The notes beneath the pieces are model-generated. The model made no database searches and was not told the origin of the DNA. It saw only the letters and a list, made by a program, of their open reading frames with translations. Below are positions 5,787 to 14,886 of a stretch of 28,261 bases of DNA, in pieces (position 1 is the first letter of the stretch; every line of letters starts with the position of its first letter). Origin of the DNA: Bacteroidales bacterium UBA1374 (GTDB lineage Bacteria; Bacteroidota; Bacteroidia; Bacteroidales; UBA932); NCBI GenBank assembly GCA_002305545.1, contig DBRG01000003.1:1-28261 (forward strand). Direction: 5' to 3'. Both the position numbers and the translations under genes were made by a program.

Positions 5787-8700
5787 ATGAAACGAATTAT
5801 CCACTATTTACTCTTTGCAGGTGCGTTGCTTTTTTCAGTTAGCGTCAGTGCGCAGACTCAAGAAATTACCGGGAAAGTGACGGACGTTTCAGGGCAGCCT
5901 CTTCAAGGGGTTACTGTTTTCCTAAAAGGGACTTCAACGTATACTGTCAGCAACAATGACGGTACGTATTCCATTTCAGCCAATCCTTCGCAGATCATAA
6001 CTTTTACTGCTATTGGCTTCGTTACCAAGGAAGTTACTGTGGCTAGTCAGAAGGTGATCAATATCACCCTGGAGGAGGAAGTGTTTAATGTAGAAGAATT
6101 GCTGGTCATTGGGTATGGCTCTCAAACCAAGCGAACGGTTACTTCGTCTATAGCCAAGGTGTCGGGGGATGAAATCCGTAATTCAACGGTGACTTCAGCC
6201 ACAGATGCTTTGAAGGGGAGAGTGGCCGGAGCCCGGATATTCTCCTCCAACAACACTCCCGGAGCTGAACCCACCATTCTGATCAGGGGGGGATCTTCCA
6301 TCTCGGGAAATAATGACCCGCTCATTCTTGTTGACGGAATTGAACGTGATCTGTCGGGTATAAATCCCAATGACATTGAATCAATGGAAGTGCTTAAAGA
6401 TGCTGCATCATCGGCAATTTACGGTTCCAGGGCTTCAAACGGTGTTCTTCTTGTCACCACAAAAAAAGGGAACAATAACAGCGCGCCCAGGATTACTTTT
6501 CAGGCAGATGTGGCTGTAGAATCCACTGAACGCAACATGGAATATCTGGGTTCGGAAGAAGCCATTACCCTGATGAGAAAACGTTTGATCCAGGGCCCTC
6601 ACCCAAATTATGCCTATGCCAACAACTACGCTTACAGCTCGGGGAACCTGACCTCGTCCAAATATTCTCTCAGGACTTTAGCAGCGGGAGAAAGTGTTCC
6701 CGCTGGTTACCTGTCAATGGATGACCCCATCAATCCGGGTACTACGCTTATTTTTCAGGACAACAGCTGGATTAACGAATCTTTCAGAACCGCTATCTGG
6801 CAGAACTATTATGTGGGGATAGATGGCGGGACCGAAACCATTAAATACCTTGCCAGCGTAGGTTATACAAATGACGGAGGCGTGGCTGTGGGAACGAATT
6901 TCGACCGGATCAGCGCCAGGGCAAACCTGGATGTAAAGATAAGCAAGAAGCTTACGTTCAAGGGTGGTTTCGATTTCAACAAAATGAATACAAATTACTA
7001 TGAGAGCCAATACCAGGTAATCACAAGAGGTCTTATGACCCCTACTACTCAGAAACTGTATTACGATGAAGGTCAGTATGCCGGTACTCCTACCCCGGGA
7101 TACAATGCCTCTTCACCCACTCCTGTCTTTTATGCCTATTACAACGATAACACCCAGAAAGAAAGCAAAGTGGGTGTTAACGGAATCCTTGAATACAATA
7201 TCGTTGAAGGACTTAAGGCTGTTGCACAGGTATCCCTCTTCAACCAATATCTGACCGGCGATACTTTTATGCGGGCCAACATTTTCAACGGGACCAGGCC
7301 ATCTTCTTCTACGCTGACTAATAATGAAAGACAAAAAGTAGAAGTCTATGCATCCTACAACAAATCAGTAAAAGACCACTCATTTTCAGCTTTGGCCGGC
7401 TATTCATACCAAAGGTACGATTATAAATATCTAAGGGCTGCCGCTTCAGACGCTGCATCTGACAAAATTCCGACACTGAATGCCGGACCCACCAAGACAG
7501 ATGCCACCACCATTAAAAACGCCGAAGTCATGATTGGTTATTTTGGACGTTTTACCTATGATTACAAGAAAAAATACCTTTTAATGCTTACCTTCCGTGA
7601 AGACGGTTCCTCAAAATTCGTACAGGGGCAACAATGGGGTTTCTTTCCTGGTGCTTCGGCCGGCTGGGTGATTTCGGAAGAAAATTTCTTTAAAAGCTTA
7701 AAGGCTGTGAACAATTTGAAAATCAGGGCAAGTTACGGACAGACCGGTAACAATTATGTGGGTTACTATGATGCGCTGGGCCGGTATGCCATTTCTACCA
7801 TGTACCAGGGAGAAGCTTCGATTGTCCCTTCATCAATGCCTAATAAAGGGCTGACCTGGGAATCCTCTACCCAATTGGACCTTGGCTTTGATCTGGGCAT
7901 GTTCAACAACCGGATCCAGGTGACAGCCGACTATTTCAATAAAGTGACCGACAACCTGATTACCAGCAAGGTGCTCCCCAATACGTCCGGATTCTCAAGT
8001 ATTCTTACCAACCTGGGAAAAGTGAGATTCTATGGGTTTGACCTCGAAATCAATACCAGAAATGTGGTCAGGAATGATTTCTCGTGGTCATCCAAACTCG
8101 TGATGAGCTATGTTAAAAATATGGTGCTTGAGTTACCTGACAACGGACGGGACAAAAACCGCATTGGCGGTTATTCTGTAACAATGGCTGACGGATCCAA
8201 ACTTGAATTCGGAGGGACAGCAGAAGGAGAACCGTTAGGACGTTTCTATGGGTATATGACAGATTACATTATTGCTAACCAGGAACAGGCAGACAATGCT
8301 TTATATGATTCACAATCACGTGGATGGGACTGGACAAAGAAGAACTATGTTACCGGTAAGAGCGGTACCAGTATCGGCAAAAAGGCCATTGGCGACTACG
8401 AATGGAAAGACCTTAACGGCGACGGGATTATCAACGGATCCGACATGTACCTTCTGGGAAATACCATTCCCACTTTTACCGGAGGTTTCGGGAACACCTT
8501 TACCTATAAGAATTTTTCGTTGTATATCTTTATGGACTGGGCCGTAGGTCATTCCATAAGCAATAACCTCCTGCAACGCCAGATGTGTAATTTCTTTGCC
8601 AATAACACCAGCCTGCCCACAGAAATGAGAAAAGCCTGGGATCCTGAAGCGGGACAGGACGTATCTGAAGCCAAATATGCCCGTTTTGGAGGAAACGATT

Positions 8701-8987
8701 CGGACGATCTGAACAAAAACTTCAGACCGGCTTCCAATGTCTTTACAACCAAAGGCGATTACCTTTGCCTGCGTGATGTAACCCTGTCATACGTACTTTC
8801 AAATTCCGCCCTGAAAAAGGCAATGATTGAAAACATAACCTTTACCCTGTCCGGGAATAACCTGCATTATTTCACCTCCGTTATAGGAATGTCTCCTGAA
8901 ACAGGTACATCCAATGCTTACAGCACCGGATTTTATACCTATCCCCCCATCCGTCGTATATCATTTGGACTGAAGGTAACTTTCTAA
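5787..8987 (+). CDS. SusC/RagA-type TonB-dependent outer-membrane transporter
   Basis: A 1066-residue SusC-family transporter of typical length. The signal peptide is 1-22, with cleavage likely before Gln23 (SVSVSAQ). A carboxypeptidase-regulatory-like domain covers about 26-104 (EITGKVTDVSGQPLQGVTV, ending IGFVTKEVTV). The plug covers about 113-226 with SusC signatures LIRGGSSISGNNDPLILVDG and DIESMEVLKDAASSAIYGSR. The remainder is a 22-strand-type beta barrel ending in an aromatic residue (GLKVTF). It forms a complex with the SusD-like lipoprotein encoded next and imports glycan under TonB energy. Operon partners point to sialylated oligosaccharide or free sialic acid as cargo, as for the Tannerella and Bacteroides NanO/NanU pairs; the exact cargo cannot be read from sequence. 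Confidence 0.92.
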   Translation: MKRIIHYLLFAGALLFSVSVSAQTQEITGKVTDVSGQPLQGVTVFLKGTSTYTVSNNDGTYSISANPSQIITFTAIGFVTKEVTVASQKVINITLEEEVFNVEELLVIGYGSQTKRTVTSSIAKVSGDEIRNSTVTSATDALKGRVAGARIFSSNNTPGAEPTILIRGGSSISGNNDPLILVDGIERDLSGINPNDIESMEVLKDAASSAIYGSRASNGVLLVTTKKGNNNSAPRITFQADVAVESTERNMEYLGSEEAITLMRKRLIQGPHPNYAYANNYAYSSGNLTSSKYSLRTLAAGESVPAGYLSMDDPINPGTTLIFQDNSWINESFRTAIWQNYYVGIDGGTETIKYLASVGYTNDGGVAVGTNFDRISARANLDVKISKKLTFKGGFDFNKMNTNYYESQYQVITRGLMTPTTQKLYYDEGQYAGTPTPGYNASSPTPVFYAYYNDNTQKESKVGVNGILEYNIVEGLKAVAQVSLFNQYLTGDTFMRANIFNGTRPSSSTLTNNERQKVEVYASYNKSVKDHSFSALAGYSYQRYDYKYLRAAASDAASDKIPTLNAGPTKTDATTIKNAEVMIGYFGRFTYDYKKKYLLMLTFREDGSSKFVQGQQWGFFPGASAGWVISEENFFKSLKAVNNLKIRASYGQTGNNYVGYYDALGRYAISTMYQGEASIVPSSMPNKGLTWESSTQLDLGFDLGMFNNRIQVTADYFNKVTDNLITSKVLPNTSGFSSILTNLGKVRFYGFDLEINTRNVVRNDFSWSSKLVMSYVKNMVLELPDNGRDKNRIGGYSVTMADGSKLEFGGTAEGEPLGRFYGYMTDYIIANQEQADNALYDSQSRGWDWTKKNYVTGKSGTSIGKKAIGDYEWKDLNGDGIINGSDMYLLGNTIPTFTGGFGNTFTYKNFSLYIFMDWAVGHSISNNLLQRQMCNFFANNTSLPTEMRKAWDPEAGQDVSEAKYARFGGNDSDDLNKNFRPASNVFTTKGDYLCLRDVTLSYVLSNSALKKAMIENITFTLSGNNLHYFTSVIGMSPETGTSNAYSTGFYTYPPIRRISFGLKVTF

Positions 8988-9018
8988 AACTATGGAGAAC
9001 GAAAAAAATTCAAATCGT

Positions 9019-10458
9019 ATGAAAAAGATATTATACATAACTACATTATTGGTGTTCGCTTTTCTGCCGGGTTGTCATGGTGATCTGAATGTTGAGCAGC
9101 CAAGTGAATTTACCTCTTTGTCCATGTGGACATCAGAAGCAGATGCCGCCAGTGCCGTAAATGGCGCTTTTCACCAGCTGAGAACCACCCTGGCCACCAG
9201 CCTGCCCGTTTACGGAGACTACAGGTCTGCATTGTACGGGGGGGGTATGATGAGTGTTACAGATTATGACAAAATGGCTGTCAATGTGCTTGCCCGTGAT
9301 ATGGAAGGAACGAACTGGACCAGTTTCTACTCTACCATAAACACCTGCAACCTGATTCTTAAATATTCCCCTACAATTTCTTTTTCACAGGAAAGCAAAA
9401 AGAATGAAATCATGGCGAATGCCTATTTCATCAGGGCTTACTGTTATTTTATGATTGCCCGTGTATGGGGTGATGCTCCCCTGTTGACCACAGGCTTTGA
9501 GTCGGACAGGCAAGATGATATGTATCCGGTCCGCACCCCGGCATCTGAGATCTATGCACAAGTTGAAAGCGACCTGGCAGAAGCCGACAAGTTAATGCCT
9601 GCTACCGTGAAAGAGAAACATAAAGCTTCCTCTGCCGCTATCAGCATGCTCACGGCAGATTATTATCTGTGGAAAGCAAAGATGCTGGGAGGAGGAAATG
9701 CCGCACTTGAAAGCGCAAAAACTGCAGTCAACAAAGTGCTGAACAATGCCAATTACGGTCTGGAAGATGATTTTGCCAAGATTTTCGGAGTCGAGAACGA
9801 GGATAGCAAAGAGATAATTTTCTCTATCAACTATGAACGTAATGAATATGTGGGCGGATATCCTTCCTATTACCTGGTTCCGGAACAATATGTAGAAAAT
9901 AAAGAATTCATTAACAATCCGCTTCCTGTAGGCAGTCACCAGCAATATGTTTCCATTACAAATGAATATGAGGCTTTTCTGAGCTCCGATCCGGACGACA
10001 AAAGGGTCCCGGTTTCCTTCCAGGTATTCCCTGACGGAACTATTCGCTGGCGTTGGATCAATAAATTTAAAGGAGAGTGGATCAACGAAACGCGTTTCTT
10101 CTCGTCTGATATCATAATATATCGTTTTGCCGAAGCGATCCTTATGAAAGCCGAAATTGAGAATGCCCTTTCCAACACAGCCGGTGCAGTAGCCGAGCTA
10201 GTCAAGATAGAGAAACGCGCATACAAAACGACATCCCGGTATACTGCCACCATGAGCAAACAAGCCATTGATAATGCCATTGTGGACGAGATACTAAAAG
10301 AATTTGTCTCTGAAGCCAAGAGTTGGTGGACACTGGTGCGTATGGGACAGGCTTTCACCCGGATAGAATCCCTGAAGGGACGTGAAAATGAAGAGAATAT
10401 TTTACTGTGGCCCATATCCTCCTCTTCCATTAACACGAATCCCAACATTGAGGAATAA
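9019..10458 (+). CDS. SusD/RagB-type glycan-binding lipoprotein
   Basis: A 479-residue SusD-family surface lipoprotein, the lid partner of the SusC protein before it. The start at 9019 is preferred because it gives a compact lipoprotein signal, MKKILYITTLLVFAFLPGC, with Cys19 as lipidation site. An in-frame ATG at 8992, 4 bases after the SusC stop, would add nine polar residues. The N-terminal half has the helical TPR-like pattern of the family (NAYFIRAYCYFMIARVWGDAPL). The C-terminal RagB/SusD region includes RFAEAILMKAEIENAL and FVSEAKSWWTLVRMG. Sialic acid binding, as described for NanU, is inferred from the operon. The sialidase gene follows after 3 bases. Confidence 0.9.
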   Translation: MKKILYITTLLVFAFLPGCHGDLNVEQPSEFTSLSMWTSEADAASAVNGAFHQLRTTLATSLPVYGDYRSALYGGGMMSVTDYDKMAVNVLARDMEGTNWTSFYSTINTCNLILKYSPTISFSQESKKNEIMANAYFIRAYCYFMIARVWGDAPLLTTGFESDRQDDMYPVRTPASEIYAQVESDLAEADKLMPATVKEKHKASSAAISMLTADYYLWKAKMLGGGNAALESAKTAVNKVLNNANYGLEDDFAKIFGVENEDSKEIIFSINYERNEYVGGYPSYYLVPEQYVENKEFINNPLPVGSHQQYVSITNEYEAFLSSDPDDKRVPVSFQVFPDGTIRWRWINKFKGEWINETRFFSSDIIIYRFAEAILMKAEIENALSNTAGAVAELVKIEKRAYKTTSRYTATMSKQAIDNAIVDEILKEFVSEAKSWWTLVRMGQAFTRIESLKGRENEENILLWPISSSSINTNPNIEE

Positions 10459-10461
10459 TTT

Positions 10462-12093
10462 ATGAAAAGAGCTTTACTCTATATGGTTTTATGTTTGCTG
10501 ACGGTCTGTTCCTGCAGACCGTCGGCCAAACATTTTTCGGCTACGGTTGATGTTCCTGTGGTTCCGGTACTGGCATTCAGACCAACTAACAAGATAGCAC
10601 AGCTGGATCTTGTGAATCATGGGGCTATGCCCTATACCGTCAAGTCCATGAAGGTAATGCTTAAGGGCACCCATAATCTGAGCGATATCACCAAAGTCTC
10701 GGTATATCAGAATGACCGCGAACTTGGATTTGTTGTCCCGGAAACAGGAAAAAACAGGCATACTGTAACAGTAGACCTGAATCTGCCGGTCAATACCGAT
10801 TCCCTAAGCCTGGACATCCATATGACCTTGAAAGACACTATTGATCTATCAAACAGGATTCTGCTGGAAAAGGTCATAATCAATACATCTGAAGGAACAG
10901 TTACCATAACTCCCCGGTCACCGGCTGAATTACGGGTTGGTATTGCACTTCGTCAGAAAATGCAGGACGGGGTGCATACCTCCCGCATTCCGGGACTCAC
11001 CACAACCACAAAGGGAACTCTGATTGCTCTTTATGATGCCCGTTGGGAAAGGGAAAGGGATCTTCAGGGAGATATTGATATTTGTATAAACCGAAGCACA
11101 GATGGAGGAAAGACCTGGAGTCCCATGCAGAAAGTACTTGACATGGGCAACTGGGGCAGTCTTCCCGAACGTTATAACGGGGTAAGCGACGGTTGTATCC
11201 TTACCGATGAAAACACAGGTCATCTTTATGTGACAGGCCTGTGGATGCACGGTATTCTGGATCCGGAAAACGGAAAATGGGTAAAGAACCTTAATGAGAC
11301 TTCGACTGAATGGAATCACCAATGGCGCAGTTTTGGTTCACAACCCGGATATGATGTTAAGCAAAGTTCGCAGTTCCTTATAGCAAAAAGTGAGGATGAC
11401 GGGCTTACCTGGAGCGATCCGGTCAACATTACACGCCAGGTAAAACCCGAAAGCTGGTGGCTTATGGCACCTGCTCCTGGCCATGGGATCACACTGGAAG
11501 ACGGAACGCTTGTTTTTCCGGCAGAAGGTCGCACGGATACCGGATTGCAGATATCTACCATCATTTATAGCAAGGATGGCGGTACCAACTGGCAACCCGG
11601 GAATCCGGCCTATACTAATACGAACGAATGCATGGCGGTCCAGCTGTCCGATGGCAGCGTGATGCTCAATATGCGAGAGCGCAGCAACCGGGGCCGCCTG
11701 GAAGGCAACGGGCGTGCTGTGGCCGTGACAAAAAACCTCGGAAATACATGGTCAGAACATCCCACCTCGCGCAATGCCCTGATCGAACCAGCCTGCATGG
11801 CATCCCTGCATAAACACACCTATGTCAATCAAAACGGGGATAAACAGGATCTATTGTTTTTTTTCAATCCGGATTCAAAAACCACCAGAAACAACTTCAC
11901 CCTAAAATGTAGTCCCAACGACGGACTGACATGGCCAGATGCATTGTGGACCCTGATTGATCAGAACAATGGGAACGGCTATTCCTGTATTACCAGTGTG
12001 GATAATGACACAATAGGCGTATTGTACGAGGGAAGCGGTGCAGATTTGATATTCATGACTATAGAAATTGAAGAAATCATAAAAAGGCTATGA
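10462..12093 (+). CDS. nanH: Exo-alpha-sialidase (GH33), lipoprotein
   Basis: A 543-residue sialidase releasing terminal sialic acids from host glycans. The N terminus is a lipoprotein signal (LLTVCSC, Cys18 likely). About 26-155 is a beta-sandwich of the kind found before BNR catalytic domains in Bacteroidota. The six-bladed propeller then shows the RIP motif (Arg175), acid/base Asp192 (YDAR), Arg405 (LNMR), a candidate Arg476, and nucleophile Tyr507 (GYSC) with Glu523. Asp boxes lie at 212-219 (STDGGKTW), 310-317 (SEDDGLTW), 370-377 (SKDGGTNW), 423-430 (degenerate, TKNLGNTW) and 484-491 (degenerate, SPNDGLTW). All expected catalytic residues appear present. The stop overlaps the next gene as ATGA. 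Linkage preference cannot be told from sequence. Confidence 0.93.
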   Translation: MKRALLYMVLCLLTVCSCRPSAKHFSATVDVPVVPVLAFRPTNKIAQLDLVNHGAMPYTVKSMKVMLKGTHNLSDITKVSVYQNDRELGFVVPETGKNRHTVTVDLNLPVNTDSLSLDIHMTLKDTIDLSNRILLEKVIINTSEGTVTITPRSPAELRVGIALRQKMQDGVHTSRIPGLTTTTKGTLIALYDARWERERDLQGDIDICINRSTDGGKTWSPMQKVLDMGNWGSLPERYNGVSDGCILTDENTGHLYVTGLWMHGILDPENGKWVKNLNETSTEWNHQWRSFGSQPGYDVKQSSQFLIAKSEDDGLTWSDPVNITRQVKPESWWLMAPAPGHGITLEDGTLVFPAEGRTDTGLQISTIIYSKDGGTNWQPGNPAYTNTNECMAVQLSDGSVMLNMRERSNRGRLEGNGRAVAVTKNLGNTWSEHPTSRNALIEPACMASLHKHTYVNQNGDKQDLLFFFNPDSKTTRNNFTLKCSPNDGLTWPDALWTLIDQNNGNGYSCITSVDNDTIGVLYEGSGADLIFMTIEIEEIIKRL

Positions 12094-12755
12094 AAAGAAG
12101 TGATGTGAACCAATACATTGATTATGCCATGAAATTCATGGCCGAAAACAAGTTCTGCCTTCCCCCCTGGGCTTATTGGACACCTTCCGACTGGGAGCAA
12201 ATGAGGGACCGGTGTGAAGAAATATTTGAAAATGGACTGGGATGGGACATAACCGATTTTGGATCCGGGAACTTTATTAAAACAGGTTTGACCCTGGTAA
12301 CTTTGCGTAATGGGAATCTGGTCAAGCCCTCCAAGCAGTACTGTGAGAAAATCATGCTGGTGCGCAATAGCCAGGTTACTCCCCTGCATTATCATGTCCT
12401 AAAGACAGAAGATATCATCAACCGCACAGGAGGTCTTCTTTGCATGAAGCTGTGGAATAGCGCACCGGATGGCAGCTTGTCGGAAGGATTACTGGAAGTG
12501 AAAATAGACAGTATTACTACCACAATCCGATCAGGAGAAAAAATATGCCTCAAACCGGGACAGAGTATTTGTTATACACCTTACTTATACCATACCTTCT
12601 GGGCAGAGGGGGGGGATTGTCTGGTAGGAGAAGTGTCTTCTGTGAATGATGACAAGACGGATAACCGCTTTCAAGAGGAAAGGGGCCGCTATTCCGCCAT
12701 TGATGAAGACGCGCCCATTCTGCATTATCTTTGTAATGAATACCCCCGGAAATAA
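12090..12755 (+). CDS. D-lyxose/D-mannose isomerase-like cupin
   Basis: A 221-residue protein close in length to characterised D-lyxose isomerases (about 227 residues). It has a single cupin barrel with the metal site His100-X-His102 (PLHYHVLK), Glu107 (TEDI) and His168 (YHTFW), at nearly the same positions as in the E. coli O157 enzyme. Lys105 is also conserved. There is no signal peptide, so it acts in the cytoplasm. The family interconverts D-lyxose/D-xylulose and D-mannose/D-fructose. This is an unexpected partner for sialic acid breakdown, because ManNAc carries an N-acetyl group at C2 and cannot undergo the standard reaction. It may handle mannose from the same glycans or an untested substrate. 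Translationally coupled to the sialidase. Confidence 0.8.
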   Translation: MKRSDVNQYIDYAMKFMAENKFCLPPWAYWTPSDWEQMRDRCEEIFENGLGWDITDFGSGNFIKTGLTLVTLRNGNLVKPSKQYCEKIMLVRNSQVTPLHYHVLKTEDIINRTGGLLCMKLWNSAPDGSLSEGLLEVKIDSITTTIRSGEKICLKPGQSICYTPYLYHTFWAEGGDCLVGEVSSVNDDKTDNRFQEERGRYSAIDEDAPILHYLCNEYPRK

Positions 12756-12761
12756 ACTGTT

Positions 12762-13841
12762 ATGAAAAAACTGGTCTTATTGCTACTGTTGTTATTCGTC
12801 GTTCAATTAAGCAATGGACAACAAAAAGCGCACATCCTGTCCCTGAAGGACAGCTCCTCGTTTTCCTTTGTGCTTTTGCCCGATGTGCAGAATTATGTCA
12901 AATATGATTACAACCAGCCGGTACTTGAACTTTTAACCGCCTGGATTGCAGACAATGTAAACAACTTGAACATCAAAGCCGCGTTATGCACCGGAGATAT
13001 GGTAGATCAGAATGAATGCCTGGTTCCGCCATTTCCCCGGTTCGGCAACCAGACCAGTACACAGCAATGGGAATTTGTTTCACGTGCTTTCAATCGCCTG
13101 GATAACATCCTTCCTTACATTATCAGTACAGGCAACCACGACTACGGCTATACACGGGCCGAGACCCCTGAATCCCATTTTCCTGAGTATTTCACCGTAG
13201 AAAGAAATAACCAATATTCAAATTGCCTGGTGGCGGTGTATAATAACCGGTTGGGAGTACCCACACTCGAAAACGCCGCCTATGCCTTTACAGAGAAACA
13301 TTGGGGTAAAATACTGGTGATTGCCCTGGAATATGGAGCACGCGACCAGGTGTTGCAATGGGCCAAAGAATTGTGCGGGAGCGAAAATTTCCGAGATCAC
13401 AAGGTCATAGTGCTCTTACATTCCTATATGGGATCCGGATACAATGCCCCGCTTCTGGGGAAAGACCATTATAAAATGACACCGCTTAACGGGGGAAAAG
13501 ACGTCTGGGAAAAGCTCCTTTCCCAAACAAACAATATTCGTCTGCTTATCTGTGGTCATTATGCCGAGGCAAACGAAAACTTTGCCGACAATGTGGGATT
13601 CCGTACAGACAAGAACAAGGCAGGAAACGATGTTATCCAGATGATGTTCAATACCCAGGCCTTGGGGGGAGGATTGAGCGGGAACGGGGGGGACGGATGG
13701 CTACGTGTTCTGGAATTTATGCCCGATGGGAAAACAGTGCATGTAATCACGTATTCCCCCCTGTTCGCTTTTTCCCCAAGAACAAAGCATCTGGCAGTTG
13801 ATACGGCGCCTTACAACAGTTTTTCATTTATCATTGAATGA
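12762..13841 (+). CDS. Secreted calcineurin-like metallophosphoesterase
   Basis: A 359-residue protein with a clear signal peptide (hydrophobic 4-17, cleavage likely near Gly19/Gln20). The metallophosphoesterase motifs appear in order: LPDVQNY (Asp41; Gln43 in place of the usual His), CTGDMVD (Asp79), STGNHDYG (Asn125, His126, Asp127), LLHSY (His220) and ICGHYAEA (His266; the usual second His of GH-x-H is replaced by Ala). At least two metal ligands therefore differ from the textbook set, so metal content or activity may be altered. The signal peptide puts it in the periplasm or outside. It lies 6 bases after the isomerase gene. Substrate unknown; a phosphate ester on a glycan or nucleotide sugar would fit the operon. 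Confidence 0.8.
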   Translation: MKKLVLLLLLLFVVQLSNGQQKAHILSLKDSSSFSFVLLPDVQNYVKYDYNQPVLELLTAWIADNVNNLNIKAALCTGDMVDQNECLVPPFPRFGNQTSTQQWEFVSRAFNRLDNILPYIISTGNHDYGYTRAETPESHFPEYFTVERNNQYSNCLVAVYNNRLGVPTLENAAYAFTEKHWGKILVIALEYGARDQVLQWAKELCGSENFRDHKVIVLLHSYMGSGYNAPLLGKDHYKMTPLNGGKDVWEKLLSQTNNIRLLICGHYAEANENFADNVGFRTDKNKAGNDVIQMMFNTQALGGGLSGNGGDGWLRVLEFMPDGKTVHVITYSPLFAFSPRTKHLAVDTAPYNSFSFIIE

Positions 13842-13845
13842 TTGT

Positions 13846-14886
13846 ATGAACTACTCACTTGATTACATTGGCCATCCCCATCAACTGTATGGGGCTGTCC
13901 CTTATCAGTACGCCCAGGGCAAGGCAAAGGGGGTGAAAGCCATCGCAGTAAAGAACGGGGCCGGACTGGAGGTGAATATTCTGGAAGACAGGTGTCTTGA
14001 TATTTCCCATCTTTCCTACAAGGGAATCAATTTGTCCTATCTTTCAAAATGCGGAATAGTGGGCCCCGAATATTACGACAAGGCAGGCTATGAGTTTCTG
14101 CAAAGTTTTTTTGTGGGATTCCTTACCACTTGCGGTCTTCGCCACATAGGGGCTCCCTGTACGGTAGACGGGGAATCTTTTGGCCTACACGGCAGCATAT
14201 CCGGCATTCCCGCCGAGGAAACAACAGCATGCGTGGACGAGACCGATGGAAATAAAGTGATACGGGTGACAGGGATCATGCGGGAAGCCAGGATTTTCAG
14301 GGAAAACCTCATATTACGGCGCTCCTATGAAATTCCGGTAGGTCAGAACCATTTTATTATCAGGAACAAGATCATGAACATGGGCTTTGTGGCTGAACCA
14401 TTCATGTTTATGCTGCACATGAATTTCGGATATCCACTGCTTAGTCCTGATGCAATGCTTGTGATTCCTTCCGCTGAAATTGAGCCTCGGGATGAGGACG
14501 CCCGTGCCGGGCTCACTTCTTATAAATCCATAGATGAGCCTGTGTCCCGGTATCGGGAACAGGTGTACTTCCACCGGCTAAAATCAAAGACTAATGGTCA
14601 GACAAGTGTGGGAGTAGTGAATAAATCCTTAAAAACAGGCATCGCATTAAGTTACAGCACCAAAGATTTCCCTTACACTGTCCAATGGAAACAGTTTGCC
14701 AAAGGGGATTATGTGCTGGGAATTGAGCCTGCCAGCTGCAAAATGACAGGTAGGAAAAAGGCTCAGGAAGAAGGCACCCTGGATTATCTTATGCCTCAAA
14801 AATCAGCAGATTTTGATGTCAGGGTAGATATCCTGGACGGAGAAAAGGTAATTGATCAATTCATTAACGATGTGAATCAATTATGA
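13846..14886 (+). CDS. DUF4432 aldose 1-epimerase-like protein
   Basis: A 346-residue protein with the galactose-mutarotase-like fold of the DUF4432 family. The start at 13846 leaves 4 bases after the previous stop. An upstream in-frame ATG at 13798 would overlap that gene by 44 bases and add a poorly fitting N terminus. Family motifs seen are GLRHIGAPC (His100), FGLHGSISGIPAE (His115), LHMNFGYPLL (His191) and LGIEPAS (Glu294, in the position of the mutarotase base). No signal peptide is seen. Expected activity is interconversion of sugar anomers or a related C1 chemistry on an aldose; in this operon ManNAc is a reasonable candidate, by inference only. The stop overlaps the next start as ATGA. 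Confidence 0.8.
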   Translation: MNYSLDYIGHPHQLYGAVPYQYAQGKAKGVKAIAVKNGAGLEVNILEDRCLDISHLSYKGINLSYLSKCGIVGPEYYDKAGYEFLQSFFVGFLTTCGLRHIGAPCTVDGESFGLHGSISGIPAEETTACVDETDGNKVIRVTGIMREARIFRENLILRRSYEIPVGQNHFIIRNKIMNMGFVAEPFMFMLHMNFGYPLLSPDAMLVIPSAEIEPRDEDARAGLTSYKSIDEPVSRYREQVYFHRLKSKTNGQTSVGVVNKSLKTGIALSYSTKDFPYTVQWKQFAKGDYVLGIEPASCKMTGRKKAQEEGTLDYLMPQKSADFDVRVDILDGEKVIDQFINDVNQL

